DNA from: an uncultured Bacteroidales bacterium
Lineage (GTDB): Bacteria > Bacteroidota > Bacteroidia > Bacteroidales > P3
NCBI GenBank assembly: GCA_900315935.1
Contig: ONBB01000001.1
Span: 186,001 to 250,000 of the forward strand
Length of the DNA: 64,000 nt
Reading direction: 5' to 3'
This document shows, in pieces, positions 59,873-64,000 of the stretch. The notes beneath the pieces were generated by a model, which worked only from the letters and a program-made list of their open reading frames with translations, was not told the DNA's origin and searched no databases. The position numbers were made by a program, and so were the translations under genes. Each line of letters begins with the position of its first letter. Within the stretch, counting starts at the first letter, position 1.

Positions 59873-60873
59873 TGAAGGTCTTTATTTATCCCCAGCATAA
59901 GAAAAAACAAACGATTAATCCGTATTTGGAAAACCAAGAATGGGCTGTCGGCAAACAATTTGAAATTGTTCACCCAGAATATCGTCGAAGATTGCCACAA
60001 TCTTTACGTTTATTGATTGGTAGCACGAAAGCGGATGTCTATATCCTTAATTGGATAGAAGAAGCGGTCGAGGGTGAAGGCTCACGACTATTACGTGGTT
60101 TGTGGACTTTGTTAGCTTTGCAAATAATTATGCTCAGAAAAGCAAAAATTGTATGGATTTTCCACAATATACATTCTCATGAGAGAGAAACATTTTGGTC
60201 AAAACAAATCAAACAATTACTATTCCGCGGTTCGACAATAATAGTTGCACATTCTGCAGAGGCTTGCGAGTACGCAAAACAATATGCTCGCTGTCCTGTG
60301 CATTTTAAGAATCACCCCATCCCGATTAACAACTATGGTATGTGGGGCGGAGAATTGAAGGAATGCGACTTTTATATTTGGGGCAACATTCATCCATACA
60401 AAGGAGTGCTGGAATTTTTGTCAAATCCATTATGTAGAGAGTCTGGTAAACAAATACTCGTTGTTGGAAGGTGCAAAGATAAAGGGATGTCGCAAGAAAT
60501 CATAAAATGCTGTAACGAGAAAGTTGTTTTTGAAAACAGACAGGCAGGCTTCAGTGAAATTGCTGCTCAATGCAAAAAGGCGAAATATGTGTTGTTTCCA
60601 TACGTTGGCGATAGCATCTCCAGTAGTGGCGTATTGATGGATACATTGCAGATGGGAGGAACACCGGTGGGCCCGAATCGCGGTGCTTTTGCTGATTTGG
60701 CAAGGGAAAAATGTTGCATTGTATATGATGACATCAAAGAGGTTTTTGACTTGCCAGTTAATGAAAAAAAAATGACAATACTGCAAGAATCAAGGGATCG
60801 TTTCATGAAGGATAATTCTTGGGAAGCCTTCGGCGCATGGCTTTACAACATACTGAAAGAAGAACACAAGTAA
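59869..60873 (+). CDS. glycosyltransferase (GT4-like)
   Basis: 334 residues, GT-B fold pattern: ADVYILNWIEEAVEGEG, KIVWIFHNIHSHE, IIVAHSAEACEYAKQY, and FDYIWGNIHPYKGVLEF-like hinge (actually CDFYIWGNIHPYKG). The C-terminal part SISSSGVLMDTLQMGGTPVGPNRGAFADLA is the nucleotide-sugar site. Donor and acceptor are unknown. Overlaps its upstream neighbour by 4 bp. Confidence 0.85.
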   Translation: MMKVFIYPQHKKKQTINPYLENQEWAVGKQFEIVHPEYRRRLPQSLRLLIGSTKADVYILNWIEEAVEGEGSRLLRGLWTLLALQIIMLRKAKIVWIFHNIHSHERETFWSKQIKQLLFRGSTIIVAHSAEACEYAKQYARCPVHFKNHPIPINNYGMWGGELKECDFYIWGNIHPYKGVLEFLSNPLCRESGKQILVVGRCKDKGMSQEIIKCCNEKVVFENRQAGFSEIAAQCKKAKYVLFPYVGDSISSSGVLMDTLQMGGTPVGPNRGAFADLAREKCCIVYDDIKEVFDLPVNEKKMTILQESRDRFMKDNSWEAFGAWLYNILKEEHK

Positions 60874-60881
60874 ACTTTTTT

Positions 60882-61409
60882 ATGAATATTTTAGCGGTTA
60901 TTCGGAACATTTATAGAGATTATCTTGCCGAATGGCGCCTGCCGTATACTAAAACAAATCGAGGCAGGGTCAGAATAATGAAACGTATGGGGGTGACCAT
61001 TAACGGGCCTATTGCAGTCCGAAAAGGATTGGAAATCAGAGGGGGGGGGGGGCAGTTGGTTATAAATCAAGGAGTTAGTATTGGTCCGGGCGTTTTGCTT
61101 GATGCACGTAAGGGGTTGGTGATTGGTGAAAGTGCTGTTATTGCATATCAAGCTATCATCTGGTCTCTCAACCACGATTATAACGACATCCACTTTGTTA
61201 CCAAAGGTGCAAAAACTACAATCGGAAAATATGCATGGGTTTGTAGTAGGAGTATCATCCTTCCGGGTGTCACGGTGGGGGAATATGCCGTGGTGGCATC
61301 GGGTGCAATAGTCACCAAAGATGTTCCTCCTTACGCCATTGTCGCTGGAATACCCGCAAAAATTGTGGGATACCGAGAAAAGAAAGAATACGATTATGGA
61401 TGTAAATAA
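60882..61409 (+). CDS. left-handed beta-helix O-acyltransferase with a 12-G tract (probably phase variable)
   Basis: 175 residues from ATG 60882 (MNILAVIRN); starts upstream of this overlap the previous gene in a different frame. LbH repeats run from residue 45 (NGPIAVRKGLEIRGGGGQLVINQGVSIGPGV) to about 155, ending in the typical VVASGAIVTKDVPPYAIVAGIPAKIVGYR. Family: maltose/galactoside acetyltransferase-like enzymes that O-acetylate sugars. Residues Gly-Gly-Gly-Gly at about 54-57 are encoded by a run of 12 G. Confidence 0.9.
   Translation: MNILAVIRNIYRDYLAEWRLPYTKTNRGRVRIMKRMGVTINGPIAVRKGLEIRGGGGQLVINQGVSIGPGVLLDARKGLVIGESAVIAYQAIIWSLNHDYNDIHFVTKGAKTTIGKYAWVCSRSIILPGVTVGEYAVVASGAIVTKDVPPYAIVAGIPAKIVGYREKKEYDYGCK
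61041..61052 (+). repeat. poly-G tract of 12
   Basis: Twelve consecutive G after AATCAGA within the acyltransferase coding sequence; the reading frame is open at this length. No other G run of this length is visible in the window. Confidence 0.95.
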
Positions 61410-61430
61410 TATGTTTAGCATGCCTGAATT

Positions 61431-62645
61431 ATGAAAAATATCCTCTTACTCACCAATATCTACCCTAACAATGATCCTGAATATGGGGGAACAGCTGTAT
61501 GCCACACCTTTACTAGAGAGTGGATGGAAATGGGGTACAACGTGCGGGTGGTACATTTCGACTCGCTCTTTCCTCGTCCTTACTACTGGGTGGGGAAATT
61601 GTTCAATGAGCGTATCCAGGCCAAGACGGGTACGGTGGCTTATACTAAAACTCCGCGAAAGCCGACTCGCTATACGGTGGATGACATACCCGTCCTCTTT
61701 GTGCCGCTACGCAAGTTTGTGCCGCATAAGGCTCCGTCGCAAAAGCAGGCGGAGAAGGCTTTCCGCTATGTGGTGGGCGAATTGAGGAAGGATGGATTCA
61801 CGCCTGATGTGGTTACAGCTCATTTCGTGTTGCCGCAGTTGCAGTTCATGCCATTATTCAAGAAACAATATCCCGATGCAAAAACTTGTTTGGTACTGCA
61901 CGGCGAAAGCGGTTTGTTTACCAAGTTTTACCCGGATAGCTACCAAACGATGATGCCATCCGTAGATGTGTGGGGATTCCGTTCACTTGCGTTCCAAAAA
62001 AGTTTTGAGAAACGCTTCGGCAACGAGAAACCTATGTTCCTCTGCCACTCGGGTATCCCTGAAAAATACTTGGAGTCGATTAACAAGGATTTGGCCAATG
62101 GGGTGAAACGTTTTGCCTTTGTTGGCAGCCTCTATGAATTGAAGAATGTAGACATCACTCTTCGTGCTTTACACAAGGCCATGGTCGGTAAGGAATACAC
62201 TTTTGATATTGTAGGCAGTGGAGCAGAGCATGATAACCTTCATCGTCTGGTTGATGAGCTGGATATGGGTGACCATATAGTGTTCCATGGTCAGATGAAA
62301 CGTGACGATGCACAAAACATAGTCAGGAATGCCGACTGTTTTGTTATGGTCAGCTCTCGCGAAGCATTCGGATTGGTCTATGTGGAGGCTATGGCTAAAG
62401 GTTGCATCGTGATCGGTACTAAGGGTCAGGGAATTGATGGTATCGTGACCCATGGAGAGAACGGTTTCCTGTGCAAGGCTCGTGATGTAGATGGCCTCGC
62501 TGATGTTATGCAACAAATTGTTAACTTGCCGCAATTAGAATTGCAACAGATTTCATCTAATGCAGTTGCAACAGCGGCAGATTTAACGGATAGAAAAGTG
62601 GCGGAGCATTATATTAATTCAATTATTAATAGTCACAATTGTTAG
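61431..62645 (+). CDS. glycosyltransferase family 4 protein
   Basis: 404 residues. N-terminal MKNILLLTNIYPNNDPEYGGTAVCHTFTREWMEMG; C-terminal GT-B half with RFAFVGSLYELKNVDITLRAL, GDHIVFHGQMKRDDAQNIVRNADCFVMVS and the EX7E motif in SREAFGLVYVEAMAKGC. Retaining glycosyltransferase of the capsule or O-antigen. Codon use is closer to the core genome than that of its upstream neighbours. Confidence 0.93.
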   Translation: MKNILLLTNIYPNNDPEYGGTAVCHTFTREWMEMGYNVRVVHFDSLFPRPYYWVGKLFNERIQAKTGTVAYTKTPRKPTRYTVDDIPVLFVPLRKFVPHKAPSQKQAEKAFRYVVGELRKDGFTPDVVTAHFVLPQLQFMPLFKKQYPDAKTCLVLHGESGLFTKFYPDSYQTMMPSVDVWGFRSLAFQKSFEKRFGNEKPMFLCHSGIPEKYLESINKDLANGVKRFAFVGSLYELKNVDITLRALHKAMVGKEYTFDIVGSGAEHDNLHRLVDELDMGDHIVFHGQMKRDDAQNIVRNADCFVMVSSREAFGLVYVEAMAKGCIVIGTKGQGIDGIVTHGENGFLCKARDVDGLADVMQQIVNLPQLELQQISSNAVATAADLTDRKVAEHYINSIINSHNC

Positions 62646-62663
62646 GGAATAGATGAATTCAAT

Positions 62664-63344
62664 ATGAACAACATTCATCCAACAGCTATTATTGACAAAA
62701 CCGTTGTCCTTGGCGACAACAACACCATAGGTCCATACACTGTCATTACAGGCAATACCATTATAGGGAACGATAATTACATTGGTCCCCACACCGCCAT
62801 AGGGGTTCCTGCCACCGATACCAAGCAGGTGGATTATGGATACGAAAACCCTCATTTGGAGATAGGCGATAACAATATCATTCGTGAGTTTTGTGTGGTG
62901 GAGCAACCTTGCTATGAAGCCTTGTCGAAGATTGGTAACAATGTTTTTCTTATGCAAGGAGTCCATTTGTCGCATGATAATATACTGAAAGACCATGTAG
63001 TTATCACCAACCAATGCGTGGTGGGAGGTATTGCCAAGATTTTTGACGGTGCTGATTTGGGCATGGGTTGTACCATCAACCAGTATTCTATCATTGGCCA
63101 TTACTGCATTGTGGCAACTGGTGCCCCTTGTATGAAAAATGTGAAACCCTTCAGCCGTTACATCCCCAACAAGCCTATATCAGTCAACGCGTATGCTATA
63201 AAGAAGTATGGTTTTATGGACTATTTGGATGAGATAACAGCCTACGTGATGGAAGGGGCAATGCCAACGACGGAAAGAGTCAAGGCGATTGTGGATGAGT
63301 TTGACCATTGGGTTGAGAAATACGGGCATGAGACATATAGATAG
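62664..63344 (+). CDS. LpxA-like left-handed beta-helix acyltransferase
   Basis: 226 residues. IHPTAIIDKTVVLGDNNTIGPYTVI begins a hexapeptide-repeat helix to about residue 160 (HLSHDNILKDHVVITNQCVVGGIAKI, with the His pair SHD), then a helical C-terminal part (NKPISVNAYAIKKYGFMDYLDEIT). It resembles LpxA rather than small acetyltransferases. Adjacent to a DegT aminotransferase, so it may N-acylate an amino sugar made there. Confidence 0.86.
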   Translation: MNNIHPTAIIDKTVVLGDNNTIGPYTVITGNTIIGNDNYIGPHTAIGVPATDTKQVDYGYENPHLEIGDNNIIREFCVVEQPCYEALSKIGNNVFLMQGVHLSHDNILKDHVVITNQCVVGGIAKIFDGADLGMGCTINQYSIIGHYCIVATGAPCMKNVKPFSRYIPNKPISVNAYAIKKYGFMDYLDEITAYVMEGAMPTTERVKAIVDEFDHWVEKYGHETYR

Positions 63345-63345
63345 T

Positions 63346-63480
63346 TGAGAGTTTAGGGTTTAGAGTCAGTTAATGAGTTCAAAGTTTAGTAGCTTAGAGG
63401 GTTCAAGGTTAGTTGTTGGCTGTTGGCGAAGCCAAGAATATCTGTGATTTCTGTGCTATCTGTGTGACAAATTAAAAAAT
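63346..63480. repeat. degenerate arrays between acyltransferase and aminotransferase genes
   Basis: First AGAGTTT / AGGGTTT / AAGTTTA / GGGTTCA-type heptamers (63346-63425), then ATCTGTGAT / TTCTGTGCT / ATCTGTGTG nonamers (63439-63468). Confidence 0.75.
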
Positions 63481-63494
63481 AATCTGTGAGAAAT

Positions 63495-64000
63495 ATGAAT
63501 ATACCTTTTCTGTCATTAAAAGAAGTAACAGCTCTTCATGGAGCTGAAATCAACGAGGCCGTCACCAGTGTGGTGAACAGCGGCTGGTATCTCCAGGGTG
63601 AGGAGAACGAACGCTTCGAAACCAATTATGCCAATTTTATCGGCACCAAGCACTGCATTGGCTGTGCTAATGGTTTGGATGCCTTGATCTGGATATTCCG
63701 TGCCTATATCGAGTTGGGCGTAATGCAGCCAGGTGACGAAGTGATTGTTCCGGCCAACACCTATATTGCCACCATACTCGCAATTACCGAAAATGGCTTG
63801 AAACCTAATTTGGTTGAGCCCAAGTTGAACACCTTGGAGATTGATGATGACTTGATTGAGGCAGCAATTACTCCTAAGACCAAGGCTATATGCATCGTGC
63901 ATCTTTACGGACGCAATGCTTATACTGACAAAATAGGTGAGTTGTGCAAGAAGTATGGTTTGAAACTTATTGAAGACAATGCCCAGGCACATGGGTGTAT
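63495..64000 (+). CDS. DegT/DnrJ/EryC1/StrS sugar aminotransferase (3' end cut by window)
   Basis: PLP-dependent transaminase making an amino-deoxy sugar nucleotide. Visible 168 residues from ATG 63495: MNIPFLSLKEVTALHGAEIN, GWYLQGEENERFETNYANFIGTKHCIGCANGLDALIWIFRAY in parts, PGDEVIVPANTYIATILAI, and IEDNAQAHGC. The PLP lysine lies beyond the window. It most resembles FdtB/WecE-type enzymes acting on dTDP-keto sugars. It is separated from the upstream gene by a repeat array. Confidence 0.93.
   Translation, partial: MNIPFLSLKEVTALHGAEINEAVTSVVNSGWYLQGEENERFETNYANFIGTKHCIGCANGLDALIWIFRAYIELGVMQPGDEVIVPANTYIATILAITENGLKPNLVEPKLNTLEIDDDLIEAAITPKTKAICIVHLYGRNAYTDKIGELCKKYGLKLIEDNAQAHGC

Overview
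The window comes from a fairly G+C-rich member of the Bacteroidales. The evidence is Bacteroidetes-type promoters (TTTG, about 19-20 bp, TAnnTTTG), two fimbrillin-like lipoproteins, a type IX secretion C-terminal domain, an HU/SPOR protein of a Bacteroidetes-specific kind, and general lack of Shine-Dalgarno sequences. I cannot place it to family. There are no rRNA genes, CRISPR arrays or prophage. One tRNA (Gln, TTG) is present.

Bases 1-43,350 are mostly core genome, largely on the minus strand: recN (partial) and aroK; a TGS-type nucleoside kinase, pepP, marC, a DUF5692-like membrane protein; DUF362 and DUF454 genes; an MBOAT/SGNH/LTA-synthase-like surface polymer operon; queG, an RlmL-like methyltransferase, a YihY protein, nadC; a fatty acid operon (fabH-fabF-fabZ-fabG); rlmH, a FemAB-like acyltransferase, an OmpA protein; ftsE; a potassium uptake operon (trkA, trkH, trkH); mgtC, rsmI, yebC, trmB, the HU/SPOR protein, kdsB and a deoxynucleoside kinase. 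On the plus strand follow a fimbrillin-like lipoprotein with a short conserved partner, a nitroreductase, an acyl-CoA synthetase and a Wza-like export lipoprotein.

Bases 43,500-64,000 are an accessory region for capsule or O-antigen: tRNA-Gln, a UDP-sugar dehydrogenase, a fimbrillin-like lipoprotein, gene debris, then a block of unfamiliar genes (48,361-54,584), then manC, wzx, wzy, a polysaccharide pyruvyl transferase, two glycosyltransferases, two left-handed beta-helix acyltransferases and a DegT aminotransferase cut by the window end. Much of the part from about 47,700 on is visibly A+T-richer than the first 46 kb, which suggests acquisition.

The block of unfamiliar genes lies between two roughly 150-bp direct repeats. 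It holds a candidate three-gene system (331-aa cytosolic protein, 4-TM protein, NdpA-type nucleoid-associated protein) and next to it a second candidate set (4-TM protein, P-loop kinase fused to NUDIX, HNH-like zinc protein). Both look like defence modules; the function is inference.

The other unusual theme is repeats. Small 'passenger' genes (a DUF559 nuclease, a GxxExxY protein, a broken four-helix-bundle gene) sit in conserved operons or intergenic space bounded by inverted or degenerate short-period repeats. Similar degenerate arrays with periods of 7-11 bp occur alone between genes and also in frame inside at least seven protein-coding genes. Two further interspersed repeat families (about 130 bp, four copies; 71 bp, two identical copies) occupy intergenic gaps. 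A 12-G run in a capsule acyltransferase is a probable phase-variation switch, and trkA carries a frameshift.
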